Source: Salibacterium lacus
Lineage (GTDB): Bacteria > Bacillota > Bacilli > Bacillales > Marinococcaceae
Direction of reading: 5' to 3'
Length of the DNA stretch: 64,000 nucleotides
NCBI RefSeq assembly: GCF_042684865.1
Contig: NZ_JBHUML010000003.1
Location: forward strand, 411,771-475,770
A program made the position numbers and the translations under genes. Below the pieces are notes generated by a model that was not told the origin of the DNA, did no database searches, and worked only from the letters and a program-made list of their open reading frames with translations. Each line of letters starts with the position of its first letter. Within the stretch, counting starts at the first letter, position 1. This document shows positions 8,492 through 16,869 of this stretch, one piece after another.

Positions 8492-9554
8492 CGATTTGGC
8501 TGATTGCATCTCCGATTAACCCCAGATAGTCGTCGATAGTATAAGAGATGGAAAGCGGAGTCGGCGTCCCGGAAGCTGCCAAGGCTGTTCCGTCGCCGAT
8601 AAACGCCACAGAACCTCTCTCTATTGCATCTATTCGGCCCAGACGGGGATCGGCTTTCACAGCTTCATACAGGCTTTCATCCCCGTACCCGATAATGATA
8701 TCGGCGTCATTGAGAACGTCAGCATTCTCCGCACTCAAGCTTAACGAAAAGGAAGACTCATCTTCTATTAAGTTCTTAACACTCTCAGGATACTGCATGC
8801 CCAGTTCTTCCGTCAGAAAAGAAACGCGGGTGTCGGCCGGTGTATACAAATGCAGCTCTGACATGTCATCAGCAGAGAAGTTGGCCCAGACCACTTTTTT
8901 CCCTTTCATTTCAGGATATTCAGCTGTTTTTTCACTGATCAGTTGTTCTGTATCTTTAATAAGCTGTTCTCCTTCTTCCTCCATTGCCATCCCTTTTGCG
9001 TTCATTCTGATCTGTTCACGCCAGGGGGTTGTCCACGGTGATTCCGGATAAGCCACAACCGGAGCAATTTTACTCAGTGTGTCATAGTCTTCTTGTGTGA
9101 TACCGGAGTATGCCGCCAGAATAACATCCGGATTCGTATCGGAAACCGCCTCAAAGTCAAGACCGTCCGTATCCTGATACACCGTTGGATCGCCGCCGAG
9201 TTCTTTAACTTTTTCCTCCGTCCACGGCAGCATCCCTTCTTCATTTGTCACTCCGTAATTCGCCGCAGAAAAACCTGCCGGCATAACACCCATAGCAAGC
9301 GCAACATCCTGATTCCCCCACTGGACTGTTGCGACGCGTTCAGGCTTTGATTCAATCACTGTTTCCCCAAAAGCATGCTCAATCACAATCGGTTCTTCCA
9401 GCTTCTCTTCCTCTGTGCCGGACGTTTCACTGTTCTGCTCTGAGTCTTCCGCTGCGTCTGAGCCCGACGTCGAGGTTGAAGATTGCCCGGATGAGCAGGC
9501 GCCGAGTACAATTAAACATACCAGCGATAAAAAGAACAACCACCATTTCCTCAT
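8484..9554 (-). CDS. Iron-siderophore ABC transporter, substrate-binding lipoprotein
   Basis: A 356-residue lipoprotein of the FhuD/FecB class III binding proteins that captures an iron chelate outside the membrane. The signal peptide ends in a lipobox (LGACSSG, Cys about residue 20) and is followed by a Ser/Thr/Glu-rich linker of about 35 residues. The binding domain opens with the family pattern IEHAFGETVIESKPERVATVQW and contains two lobes linked by a long helix. The start ATG follows AAGGGG by 8 bases. It is the first gene of the operon behind a SigA promoter and a perfect Fur box. The sequence resembles ferric citrate and hydroxamate binders; the exact ligand is not determined. Confidence 0.92.
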   Translation of the reverse strand: MRKWWLFFLSLVCLIVLGACSSGQSSTSTSGSDAAEDSEQNSETSGTEEEKLEEPIVIEHAFGETVIESKPERVATVQWGNQDVALAMGVMPAGFSAANYGVTNEEGMLPWTEEKVKELGGDPTVYQDTDGLDFEAVSDTNPDVILAAYSGITQEDYDTLSKIAPVVAYPESPWTTPWREQIRMNAKGMAMEEEGEQLIKDTEQLISEKTAEYPEMKGKKVVWANFSADDMSELHLYTPADTRVSFLTEELGMQYPESVKNLIEDESSFSLSLSAENADVLNDADIIIGYGDESLYEAVKADPRLGRIDAIERGSVAFIGDGTALAASGTPTPLSISYTIDDYLGLIGDAISQIDE

Positions 9555-9631
9555 TATAAAAACCCCTTCTCTTCAAGAAAATATGTAAGCTGTCACGTTC
9601 CCCGCTCTTTTCATAGAGCGGATGACGAAAT

Positions 9632-9646
9632 TGATAATCATTATCA
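9632..9646. promoter_or_regulatory. Perfect Fur box of the iron-uptake operon
   Basis: TGATAATCATTATCA matches the 7-1-7 Fur consensus at all 15 positions. It lies just downstream of the -10 box, where bound Fur would block transcription when iron is plentiful. Confidence 0.92.
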
Positions 9647-9649
9647 TTA

Positions 9650-9678
9650 ATTCTATGGCCTCCCAGATGTATTGTCAA
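9650..9678 (-). promoter_or_regulatory. SigA-type promoter of the iron-uptake operon
   Basis: On the minus strand TTGACA (9678-9673) is a perfect -35 box and TAGAAT (9655-9650) a good -10 box, with a 17-base spacer. The Fur box follows directly and the binding-protein gene starts about 96 bases downstream. Confidence 0.85.
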
Positions 9679-10061
9679 CCAACGATGAGAAAATCTTTGA
9701 CAGTCCTCACGAAATAAGGGGTATCCGGTGTCTGCTTTTCCTGTTACAACCTGCATGATCTCAAACTATTTTCATTAGTTTCCTGACTATATACAGATGA
9801 TGACTGACATTATTATCAGTCCAGATTCCTTTTTATTGTTTGCAGCAGTTGAATAAGCATTGTATGTTCTTCCTCTGTAGGCTTTGTGTGAGCCGGGACT
9901 CCATGTTCCGCTTCCGGCACAAAGCTGCCGCAGATCCGTGGACACTACTCCCTGATTAATCGATGATAGTGTCCACAGTCGTTTGAAGGACAGCTGAAAG
10001 CACCCTGCTGTAACCTCCGTCAATCGGGGCGTCCTCACACCTTCCACTTCTGCCCCGTGGT
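9679..10061. repeat. Intergenic region with a GTGTCCA inverted repeat
   Basis: No convincing gene lies in this stretch. It holds a clear inverted repeat, GTGGACACTA (9938-9947) and TAGTGTCCAC (9967-9976), with a 19-base loop. The same words recur in the intergenic region at 51482-51642, so this looks like a small dispersed palindromic element. A short minus-strand frame across it (9787-10047) has no ribosome site or family resemblance. Confidence 0.45.
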
Positions 10062-10103
10062 AAAAAGAAGGGACTGTATCTAAAGATACAGTCCCTTCTT
10101 TTT
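10062..10103 (-). terminator. Terminator of the butanediol dehydrogenase gene
   Basis: A perfect hairpin, AAAAAGAAGGGACTGTATCT and its complement with a 2-base loop and T-run, 12 bases past the stop of the dehydrogenase gene. The symmetric A/T ends mean it may also work on the + strand. Confidence 0.85.
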
Positions 10104-10115
10104 AATGACCTTTGT

Positions 10116-11165
10116 TTATGATTCTCCGCTCAGTTCCACCAGAATCTTCACTTCTGATTTATCACCTGCGAGTGCTTCAAATCCTTGTTCCACGATATCG
10201 TTTAATGCGATATGGCGGGTTACTGCTTCTTTGACTTCCATCGTGCCTGATGCGATAAGATCGATCGTCTTTTGATAAACCTCGGGCTCATATGCCGCAC
10301 TTGATGTGATCATAACCCCGGAGCTGGTAAGGTCCATCGGGGTGATTGCAACAGGATGGGTAATCAGCGATACGATGACAACCATTCCTCTCGGTGTTGT
10401 GGTGCGGATGGCCTGATTTAATGTCGGTTCCACTCCGGCCACTTCAAATGTTACGTCAAAACCATCAGGAACGATTTCTTTCACCGCTTCCTCCGGTTTC
10501 TGCTCTCCGGAGTTGATGACGTGGGTGGCTCCCATTTCTTTTGCTTTTTCAAGTCTCGGTTCGGACAAATCAAGCACAACAATGCTCGACGCACCGAAAG
10601 CTTTTGCCGCTGCCACTGTCAGCAGCCCAATCGGTCCCGCACCGTAAATGCCGACAGTCTGCCCTTCCTGAAGCTTCCCTTCTTTTGCAGCCTGCACCGC
10701 GACAGCCGACGGTTCCACGAGCGCACCCTGCTCAAGACTTAGATGGTCCGGCAGGCTGTACAGATGTTTTTCATCCAGAACGACATAATCGGCAAAGCCG
10801 CCGTCCTGACCAAGACCAACGAAATTGAATCCATCATAAATGTCGTATGCCGGACCTTTGTTTCCATGCGTAACAAGTGGATTAATAACAACCCGGTCGC
10901 CGGCGGAAAATCCGGATACGTTCTCTCCCGTTTCTTCCACTACGCCGGAGAATTCATGCCCCATTGTAAGCGGTGCGGTTTCTCCGGTTAACGGGTCCGG
11001 ATTTTCTTCGGGAATGGTCATAGGCCCGTCCAGGTACTCGTGCAGGTCACTGCCGCATATACCTGTCCACGCCACCCTCACTTTGACATCTTTGCCCCTC
11101 GGTGCGGGATCCTCTTTTTCTTCTATACGTATATCTTTTGCGCCGTGCCATACTGCCGCTTTCAT
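10116..11165 (-). CDS. bdhA: 2,3-butanediol dehydrogenase (zinc, medium-chain)
   Basis: A 349-residue zinc-dependent medium-chain dehydrogenase most like the Bacillus BdhA acetoin/2,3-butanediol dehydrogenase, which interconverts acetoin and butanediol with NAD(H). Catalytic zinc ligands are seen at Cys37 (GICGSDLHEY) and His70-Glu71 (MGHEFSG). The four-cysteine structural zinc loop of many relatives is absent, as in this subgroup. The Rossmann motif is GAGPIGLL with Asp in VVLDLSEPR, pointing to NAD. The frame extends to 11180, but that ATG overlaps the ribosome site GGGAG; the ATG at 11165 has the right spacing. Sorbitol or threonine dehydrogenase activity is the main alternative. Confidence 0.85.
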   Translation of the reverse strand: MKAAVWHGAKDIRIEEKEDPAPRGKDVKVRVAWTGICGSDLHEYLDGPMTIPEENPDPLTGETAPLTMGHEFSGVVEETGENVSGFSAGDRVVINPLVTHGNKGPAYDIYDGFNFVGLGQDGGFADYVVLDEKHLYSLPDHLSLEQGALVEPSAVAVQAAKEGKLQEGQTVGIYGAGPIGLLTVAAAKAFGASSIVVLDLSEPRLEKAKEMGATHVINSGEQKPEEAVKEIVPDGFDVTFEVAGVEPTLNQAIRTTTPRGMVVIVSLITHPVAITPMDLTSSGVMITSSAAYEPEVYQKTIDLIASGTMEVKEAVTRHIALNDIVEQGFEALAGDKSEVKILVELSGES

Positions 11166-11245
11166 GCTAACATCTCCCATTTATCCATCTATGTTGTATG
11201 TCCATCTTAGCAGTTATTCAGCCAGACCGCTAAATACACTGCTTC

Positions 11246-11611
11246 TTAAATGATGGAATAGTGCACATCGTCTTTCTCTTTTCCGACTGTATCCATATAC
11301 GTGCTTCCCCATTCATACATGGCTTCAAGAATAGGAATTAAGCCGGTGCCATGCTCGGTGAGGGAGTATTCCACTTTCGGCGGAACGACCGGATAGACTT
11401 CGCGGTGAATGAGCTCATCTTCTTCGAGTTCCCGCAGCTGTTTGGTCAGTACTTTCTGTGTGATGTTGGGCAGCATCTGCTTCAGCTCTCCGAACCGCTT
11501 CGTTCCTTTTTTACCTAAATGCCACAGGATAATCATTTTCCATTTGCCACCGATTAAAGATAATGTCAGTTCTTTTTCGCAGTTGAACTCCTGTACGGAA
11601 GCTCTTGTCAT
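11246..11611 (-). CDS. HxlR family winged-helix regulator
   Basis: A 121-residue transcription factor of the HxlR family, small dimeric winged-helix proteins that often sense aldehydes, quinones or thiol stress. Hallmarks are the N-terminal cysteine (NCEKELTLSLIGGKWK, Cys11), the recognition-helix segment RFGELKQMLPNITQKVLTKQLREL and the wing VPPKVEYSLTEHG. GGAGGG lies 9 bases before the ATG at 11611; an ATG three codons upstream (11620) is too close to it. It is divergent from an iron alcohol dehydrogenase gene, and the gap between them carries repeated GTAGT/ACTAC words, so it probably controls that gene and itself. Confidence 0.9.
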   Translation of the reverse strand: MTRASVQEFNCEKELTLSLIGGKWKMIILWHLGKKGTKRFGELKQMLPNITQKVLTKQLRELEEDELIHREVYPVVPPKVEYSLTEHGTGLIPILEAMYEWGSTYMDTVGKEKDDVHYSII

Positions 11612-11642
11612 TTTTTTCATCCCTCCATCGATGAATTACGCT

Positions 11643-11700
11643 GGTAGTATCCATGTAGTTACTACGTGACTGAAAAGTGCGTACTACCATCTTACTACCC
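11643..11700. promoter_or_regulatory. Probable HxlR operator region
   Basis: The divergent intergenic region contains GGTAGTAT (11643-11650), the palindrome GTAGT-T-ACTAC (11655-11665), GTACTACC (11681-11688) and TTACTACC (11692-11699). Repeated GTAGTA half-sites between a regulator and its likely target are what HxlR-type operators look like. The assignment is inferred from position and symmetry. Confidence 0.55.
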
Positions 11701-11748
11701 CAGGCTGTACTATGGAAAACGAAACAACATTTCAAGGAGGTCCCCATT

Positions 11749-12921
11749 ATGAGTCGATTTACAATACCGCGTGATATTTTCTTTGAAGACAATGCTCTGG
11801 AAGTGCTGCGTTCCCTGGAAGGAACAAAGGCGGCGCTGATCATTGGAGGAGGTTCCGTGAAACAAAACGGCAGCCTCACTACCATTCAGGAACATCTTGC
11901 TGCAGCTGAGATTGAAACAGAAGTACTGGAAGGATATAACACAGAGCCCACCGCTGCGATGGTCAAACAGGGAGCAGAGGAACTGGCGTCTTTCCAGCCT
12001 GACTGGATTATCGGCATCGGCGGCGGCTCTGCGATGGATGCCGCCAAAGCGATCTGGCTCTTTTACGAATACCCGGAACTTTCCTTTGAAGATGCCACAA
12101 AGCCGTTTGAACTTCCACGGCTCCGCAAAAAGGCAAAGTTTGCCGGCATTCCTACAACAAGCGGAAGCGGTTCGGAAGTATCCAACCTTTCTGTCGTGAT
12201 GGATGAAAAAACCAATATCAAGTATCCCCTTGCCGATTTCGAACTGACACCCGATATCGCCATTATCGATCCTGCCATGATCGAAAGCCTGCCCGGGCAC
12301 ATTGCAGCATACACCGGCATGGATGCGTTCACCCATACCATTGAAGCGTATGTAGCGAAACCAAGAACTCTGTATACCGACATTCTTTCTCTCGGCGGCG
12401 CCGAAGTGATTAAGAATAATCTTTTGGCTTCCTGCCAGGGCAGTCAGGACGCAGCCAAACAAATGCACAGCATTCAGGCGATGGCCGGCATGGCGTTTGC
12501 CAACGCGGTACTCGGCAACGTCCACAGCCTGGCCCATAAGAGTGGGCCGACATTCGGCATCCCGCACGGGTACGCCAATGCAATCTACCTGCCATATGTC
12601 ATTCAATTCAACCGCGCCGTCGTAGAAGACCGGTTCGCTGAAATTGCCCGTCGTCTCCATCTGGAGGGAGCTGACGATGGAGAATTAACCGATGCGCTTG
12701 TGGCATATATCTTTCAATTGAACAAAGACCTCGGTCTTGCCACTACCCTGCAGGACTTCGGCGTATCCGAAGAGGACTTCAACAAGCATGTAGACACCAT
12801 GGCGAAAAATGCCATGGACGATCCGTGCACCGGCACTAATCCGCGTGAAACGACCGAAACGCAGATGAAAGAACTCTACAAAGCCGCTTTCTACGGCCAG
12901 GAAGCGCTCGTTAAAGCATAA
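11749..12921 (+). CDS. Iron-containing alcohol dehydrogenase
   Basis: A 390-residue group III (iron-activated) alcohol dehydrogenase that reduces aldehydes to alcohols with NAD(P)H, close to butanol dehydrogenases. The dinucleotide motif is IGIGGGSAMDAAKAIW (about residues 87-102), followed by IPTTSGSGSEVS (about 133-144). Metal ligands are Asp in TPDIAIIDP, and the histidines in MDAFTHTIEAY, NVHSLAHKSG and GIPHGYANA. AAGGAGGT lies just before the ATG at 11749; an earlier in-frame ATG at 11677 has no ribosome site. It is divergent from an HxlR regulator and ends at a strong terminator. Confidence 0.92.
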   Translation: MSRFTIPRDIFFEDNALEVLRSLEGTKAALIIGGGSVKQNGSLTTIQEHLAAAEIETEVLEGYNTEPTAAMVKQGAEELASFQPDWIIGIGGGSAMDAAKAIWLFYEYPELSFEDATKPFELPRLRKKAKFAGIPTTSGSGSEVSNLSVVMDEKTNIKYPLADFELTPDIAIIDPAMIESLPGHIAAYTGMDAFTHTIEAYVAKPRTLYTDILSLGGAEVIKNNLLASCQGSQDAAKQMHSIQAMAGMAFANAVLGNVHSLAHKSGPTFGIPHGYANAIYLPYVIQFNRAVVEDRFAEIARRLHLEGADDGELTDALVAYIFQLNKDLGLATTLQDFGVSEEDFNKHVDTMAKNAMDDPCTGTNPRETTETQMKELYKAAFYGQEALVKA

Positions 12922-12947
12922 AAAAGAATGCTGCACTGTGATATGCC

Positions 12948-12983
12948 AAAAGAGCTTGGGGGACAACCCCAAGCTCTTTTTTT
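12948..12983 (+). terminator. Terminator of the iron alcohol dehydrogenase gene
   Basis: Hairpin AAAAGAGCTTGGGG / CCCCAAGCTCTTTT followed by a T-run, 27 bases after the stop codon. It can also end the minus-strand gene whose stop is at 13001. Confidence 0.9.
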
Positions 12984-13000
12984 ATCATTGGACAGCATTT

Positions 13001-13852
13001 TTATTCGAGTAAACTTATGACGAACGGAAAGGTGAATATCATGGAAGCCAAAACAGCAACGGTCAGAATTAAGCTTGAGTATACCAACTTAGGGCGTTTA
13101 GGGAGCAGTTTAATCTGGCTCTTATATAGAATCGCCCACACCCCCATCGGAATGAGCACGCTCAAAAGTATGACGGGAGAGCCTCCAAAGATCATGGCAG
13201 CAAATGCAACCGATAATGCTGCGATACCTCCACAAAGAGCGAGAGTTATGTTGACAATATGGATGACACGCCGCGCGGTTATAAGCTCTTTATGCTGTTC
13301 ATACGTTAATACGGTTCGGTAAATGAGGTACATATTTAACACAACCACTATCAGCCAGGCCGGGCGCCAGAGGCTGTAAAACTCTATGGACATAGAGTGG
13401 ACATAAAGTAAAAGTAATACATTCAGCACAAGAGCCAGCGCCACCCATAATTTCCGGTTTACAGCAAACACACGGTTCAACGCAAAAAACAGCACAGCTG
13501 AATGACCGATTGTTCCTATAAGCATTTCTGTTAGAGCCGCCTGTTCCTGAATAAGTACCGCAATGTACGTTCCAAACGTGAACATAAAACTAAGCACCGC
13601 AAGTGTCAGCAGCAGTTCCCGCCGGAACGGAAACATCGCCTGCTGCAGGCCATCTCCGATACGCGCTTCCTTCCCGAACATGCTTATTGCCACCTCCTCC
13701 GCTTCGTCTTCCGTTTTTCCGGCTTCGATCTCTTCATCCCGCCGCATCAGAACATGCGATAACAATTCCTCATACAGATCATCACGCTCCGCGTGGCTGC
13801 AGTCGGTCTGATTGGCAATCCGCTTCACATAAGTCTCCAGTTTACGTGTCAT
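13001..13852 (-). CDS. Membrane protein with permease prefix domain
   Basis: A 283-residue protein. The first 75 residues form a soluble helical domain with the pattern ERDDLYEELLSHV and EDEAEEVAISMFG, matching the permease-prefix domain commonly found at the start of transporter-like or PadR-linked membrane proteins. About seven hydrophobic segments follow to the C-terminus. It is co-transcribed with the PadR regulator just upstream: its ATG at 13852 overlaps the regulator's last codons (stop at 13842). Regulator/membrane-protein pairs of this kind are widespread in Firmicutes and often respond to envelope-active compounds, but no function is established here. Confidence 0.75.
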   Translation of the reverse strand: MTRKLETYVKRIANQTDCSHAERDDLYEELLSHVLMRRDEEIEAGKTEDEAEEVAISMFGKEARIGDGLQQAMFPFRRELLLTLAVLSFMFTFGTYIAVLIQEQAALTEMLIGTIGHSAVLFFALNRVFAVNRKLWVALALVLNVLLLLYVHSMSIEFYSLWRPAWLIVVVLNMYLIYRTVLTYEQHKELITARRVIHIVNITLALCGGIAALSVAFAAMIFGGSPVILLSVLIPMGVWAILYKSQIKLLPKRPKLVYSSLILTVAVLASMIFTFPFVISLLE

Positions 13853-14171
13853 ACGCTCTTCCCGCCTTATCCAGCAGATCATGAAGCGACGCCCAGTCTC
13901 TGCGTTTGCGTTCGAGTTCGGCTCCGCCTTCTTCGGTGATGACGTAATATTTTTTGCGTCGTTCTCCTTCCGGCGCGCTCCAGTACGATGTCACCCAGCC
14001 TTTCTTCTCCATCCGCTTCAGGGCCGGATACAGCGTTCCTTCACTCATGTTGTACGCCTCATCACTCAGGCTCTTCAGCTTCTTCGTCATCTCATAACCG
14101 TACAGATCCCGGTCCGCCACCAACGACAGTAGAATCAAATCAATGTTGCCTTTCATCATCTCTTTATCCAT
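13842..14171 (-). CDS. PadR family transcriptional regulator
   Basis: A 109-residue PadR-type winged-helix repressor. The family core is visible: LILLSLVADRDLYGYEMTKKL (residues 12-32), SEGTLYPALKRMEKKGWV (about 43-60) and the wing WSAPEGERRKKYYVITEEG. The ATG at 14171 follows AAAGGAAAG at a suitable distance. It leads a two-gene operon with the membrane protein downstream, which it probably controls together with itself. Confidence 0.92.
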   Translation of the reverse strand: MDKEMMKGNIDLILLSLVADRDLYGYEMTKKLKSLSDEAYNMSEGTLYPALKRMEKKGWVTSYWSAPEGERRKKYYVITEEGGAELERKRRDWASLHDLLDKAGRAYDT

Positions 14172-14245
14172 AACCTATTCTTTCCTTTCAATGGAATGCC
14201 CTTACAGTATAAAAGTTTATACATCGTGTTACAAGGGTTAAGGAT

Positions 14246-14290
14246 AAAAAAGCACGGCGTTTCATAATGAAATGCACCGCGCGTTTTTTG
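14246..14290 (-). terminator. Weak hairpin between PadR and the membrane-protein operon
   Basis: An imperfect inverted repeat (AAAAAGCACGGCGTTTCAT against ATGAAATGCACCGCGCG) with A- and T-runs at its edges, about 30 bases past the end of the minus-strand gene that stops at 14320. Probably the terminator of that operon, though the pairing has mismatches. Confidence 0.45.
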
Positions 14291-14319
14291 CTGGTATTTC
14301 TACGTAAAAAGTAAATCCA

Positions 14320-14802
14320 TCAGCCGGCCAGCGTCAGCCCGAATTGAGCGATCAGCGCGCTGACAACATAGGTGCCGATGAAGACGAATACGGCAACGAG
14401 GCCGATTTTCCATGACGATTTCCGCAGATCCGCGAGCCGGTCCACAACGGATATTCCGGCAAACGTCAGAATCGGTGTCGTAATGGACAAGAAGTCCACC
14501 GCTTGAATCGCTGTGACGAAAAAGTCAAAGATTAAACACATCACAAGCGACGTAATCGACACCCACCCCAGAATAGGAAAGTTTCTCAAAAACGAGACAT
14601 CTATTTTTTTCATAATCTGTGAAATGCCGATGCCCATCATGGAGAAAAGATAGAGACTGAACAGACCTGCTATCGTTAACCAGGTCACCGGCGTGCTTTC
14701 AGGATTTTTGACCAGTTTGATTTCCTGGGTAAATAATATGAGAGCAATACTGAGAAGCAGTACGAGCGCGTATTTGACGTATTGATTCAGACCTGCCGTC
14801 AT
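14320..14802 (-). CDS. Small membrane protein, partner of the DUF3100 protein
   Basis: A 160-residue protein with about five hydrophobic segments (around residues 8-24, 41-62, 80-102, 106-120 and 134-155). No family is recognised with confidence. It overlaps the end of the DUF3100 gene by four bases (ATGA type), so the two are translated together and probably form one membrane complex. The same operon begins with an M20 amidohydrolase gene. A transport function for the product or substrate of that hydrolase is an inference from context only. Confidence 0.7.
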   Translation of the reverse strand: MTAGLNQYVKYALVLLLSIALILFTQEIKLVKNPESTPVTWLTIAGLFSLYLFSMMGIGISQIMKKIDVSFLRNFPILGWVSITSLVMCLIFDFFVTAIQAVDFLSITTPILTFAGISVVDRLADLRKSSWKIGLVAVFVFIGTYVVSALIAQFGLTLAG

Positions 14803-15593
14803 GTCCGGTCACTCCTAACCAAGAATTTATACATGAACTGCTGCAGCGGCGCAGCCAGAAAGATCATCGTGAATGTTCCGAGAAAGCTGGTTAAGAGCTG
14901 ACTGGCAGCCGCGTAAGATGTTATCGTGCTTTCCATCTCCGGAAGCCGCGCCACCAGGGTGGAGGAGGCACCGGTCATCATACTGCTCGAGCCGACACCC
15001 GACGCCATCGCAAGCGCCTCCGGACGAAAGCCGAGATCCAGCAGCACAGGCGCAATGATACTGAAAAACAAGGCTCCGAATATCGTCCCGATGATATACA
15101 AAGAGAGAACGCCGCGTCCTTCGTCGGACTCCAGTGTGTACTTTTCGGAAATGTAGGCAAGCTCCCCTTCACGTCCGATACCAAGCGTTGCGCCGATAGC
15201 TTCGCGGCGGAGACCGATAAGTACGGCAATCGGCAGTCCGATCAGAACCGTTCCCAGGTTGCCGATTTCCTGAATGATAAACACCCAGCCGACCTGCAGA
15301 ATTTCCCCCATCTGCGGTGCGACATCCGCTCCGTACCTCGCCATCAGCGGGAGCATAATGAAAATTAAGTATTTACTCGCAAAATCCACATTTTGTTTAC
15401 TGTAAATCCTTTTTATCCATCCGCCGCGGAACACTTTCATTCCCAGCACCATCGTCATGACAATGGCAAAAACAAGCGGCAGCAGACTGATGGTAATTGA
15501 GCCTAAAGAGATGCTCTGAATACCGATTAACTCTGCGATGGTGATAATGATTACTGCGAAAAAAAGCAGCAGCACAAAGTTTGTTTTGTTCAT
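14799..15593 (-). CDS. DUF3100-type membrane protein
   Basis: A 264-residue polytopic membrane protein with about seven hydrophobic segments. The middle contains a conserved-looking cytoplasmic loop (GREGELAYISEKYTLES) and a glycine/serine-rich stretch (MASGVGSSSMMTGASS) near residues 190-210 that resembles the discontinuous helices of secondary transporters. It fits the DUF3100 family, whose genes are commonly next to M20 amidohydrolases, as here: the hydrolase gene ends 16 bases upstream. The likely role is uptake of an amide or peptide-like substrate, but no member's function is known to me. Confidence 0.7.
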   Translation of the reverse strand: MNKTNFVLLLFFAVIIITIAELIGIQSISLGSITISLLPLVFAIVMTMVLGMKVFRGGWIKRIYSKQNVDFASKYLIFIMLPLMARYGADVAPQMGEILQVGWVFIIQEIGNLGTVLIGLPIAVLIGLRREAIGATLGIGREGELAYISEKYTLESDEGRGVLSLYIIGTIFGALFFSIIAPVLLDLGFRPEALAMASGVGSSSMMTGASSTLVARLPEMESTITSYAAASQLLTSFLGTFTMIFLAAPLQQFMYKFLVRSDRT

Positions 15594-15609
15594 TTCCAGT
15601 TCCCCCTGC

Positions 15610-16869
15610 TTATTCTGTAATGGAAGCTATAACGTCTAAATAATCCTCATAACTTCTGCGGTACACATTCTCTCTTTCTATGTTTCCATTCATCTCTTCC
15701 AACACTTCCGTCAAAAACTGCGGAAAGACCTGATAAATGAATACCGGGTCAATATCGATAAAGTCATCACCGTGGATCGTGCCGGTAAAGCCGCTGTATC
15801 CAATCTGAATGCACGGCATCATGTAAGATAAATCACCGATATCTCCTGCTGCACTGATCGGGTTATCACTCATCAACCGGGGGATCTGTTCATTTTTATC
15901 AAACGCCGCTTTTACAAACGTTGATAAATAGCGGTCCTGCTTAAACGGCAGATATCCCATCTGCGTTTCAATGTCCACATCTCCCATCAGTGCGTGACTG
16001 GAGCCTTCCGCTGCCCGATCCAGACGCTCCGCCGCTTCTGTCATATAATCCAGAGACTGCGTGCGCAGATCCGTACCGACAGTCATCCGATTCGGAACCA
16101 CATTTGTCGACATATCCGCATCCATTACAATCGGATTGATGCGCACCATCTCTTTTTCATTCAGCTGCTGCCGGGACAATCCGACCGCTGTATTAAACAG
16201 CGTAGAGATATTATAGGCATTCACCGAGGAGAAAGGATCCAGACCGGCATGAGAGGCTTTGCCTTTAAAGTGATATTTCTTATATAGAAAGCCGGCCAGG
16301 TCACTGTTCACTTCCACCGTCCGCTGCTCGAACTCTCCGCCGATCGCGTGCACACACATGCTGATATCAATGTCATCAAACACGCCCAGTTTTACGGCTT
16401 CCGGTTTCCCGCCGTAATGAGTAATGGTACCTTCGCGGCGGAGGTCTTCCCGGTACGCCAGATCCAGATACTCCTCCGCCGGCACAAAAATGAAGGAAAG
16501 CTTATAATCAAAAGCCTCGTACCTTCCACTTTCAAAAAGCTGCTGGTACAACGCAAGTGCAATTGCCACCTGCGTATAATGCCCGCAGTTATGAGCCGCC
16601 CCGTTTTCCGGTCCGGCCCGGAAATGCGACGGAGCATATACCGCATCAAGTTCTGCGATAAACGCGATGTGCAGCGGCTTCTCTCCGCTTCCGAGCGTGG
16701 TCCGGAAACCGGTCGTGCTGAAATGCTGCACCTCGATATCCGGATTCACCTGTGTTAAATAGTCAAGTACCAGTTCTTTCGTGTTCGTTTCCTTATAACC
16801 CAGTTCCGGGTTCGCATAAATCTGATCTGCAATCTGTTTAATGGACTCGTATGAACGCGAAAAATCCAA
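15610..16869 (-). CDS. M20 family amidohydrolase
   Basis: A cytoplasmic metallo-amidohydrolase/peptidase of the M20 family (AbgB/HipO-like), 419 residues from the preferred start. It should use two metal ions to cleave N-acyl or amide bonds. Visible motifs are NPELGYKE near the N-terminus, FIAELDAV, the metal-binding GAAHNCGHYTQVA (about residues 110-122), PAEEY with the catalytic Glu, the dimerisation segment KYHFKGKASHAGLDPF and, near the end, TIHGDDF. The open frame reaches 16908, but GAGGTG lies 6 bases before a TTG at 16869, so that codon is preferred. It leads an operon with two membrane proteins. Confidence 0.87.
   Translation of the reverse strand: MDFSRSYESIKQIADQIYANPELGYKETNTKELVLDYLTQVNPDIEVQHFSTTGFRTTLGSGEKPLHIAFIAELDAVYAPSHFRAGPENGAAHNCGHYTQVAIALALYQQLFESGRYEAFDYKLSFIFVPAEEYLDLAYREDLRREGTITHYGGKPEAVKLGVFDDIDISMCVHAIGGEFEQRTVEVNSDLAGFLYKKYHFKGKASHAGLDPFSSVNAYNISTLFNTAVGLSRQQLNEKEMVRINPIVMDADMSTNVVPNRMTVGTDLRTQSLDYMTEAAERLDRAAEGSSHALMGDVDIETQMGYLPFKQDRYLSTFVKAAFDKNEQIPRLMSDNPISAAGDIGDLSYMMPCIQIGYSGFTGTIHGDDFIDIDPVFIYQVFPQFLTEVLEEMNGNIERENVYRRSYEDYLDVIASITE

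Noticed and set aside
9787..10047. 86-codon minus-strand frame
   Set aside because: It spans the GTGTCCA palindrome, has no ribosome site, and its product looks like translated repeat DNA.
11710..12660. 316-codon frame antisense to the iron alcohol dehydrogenase gene
   Set aside because: Shadow frame produced by codon bias of the real gene.
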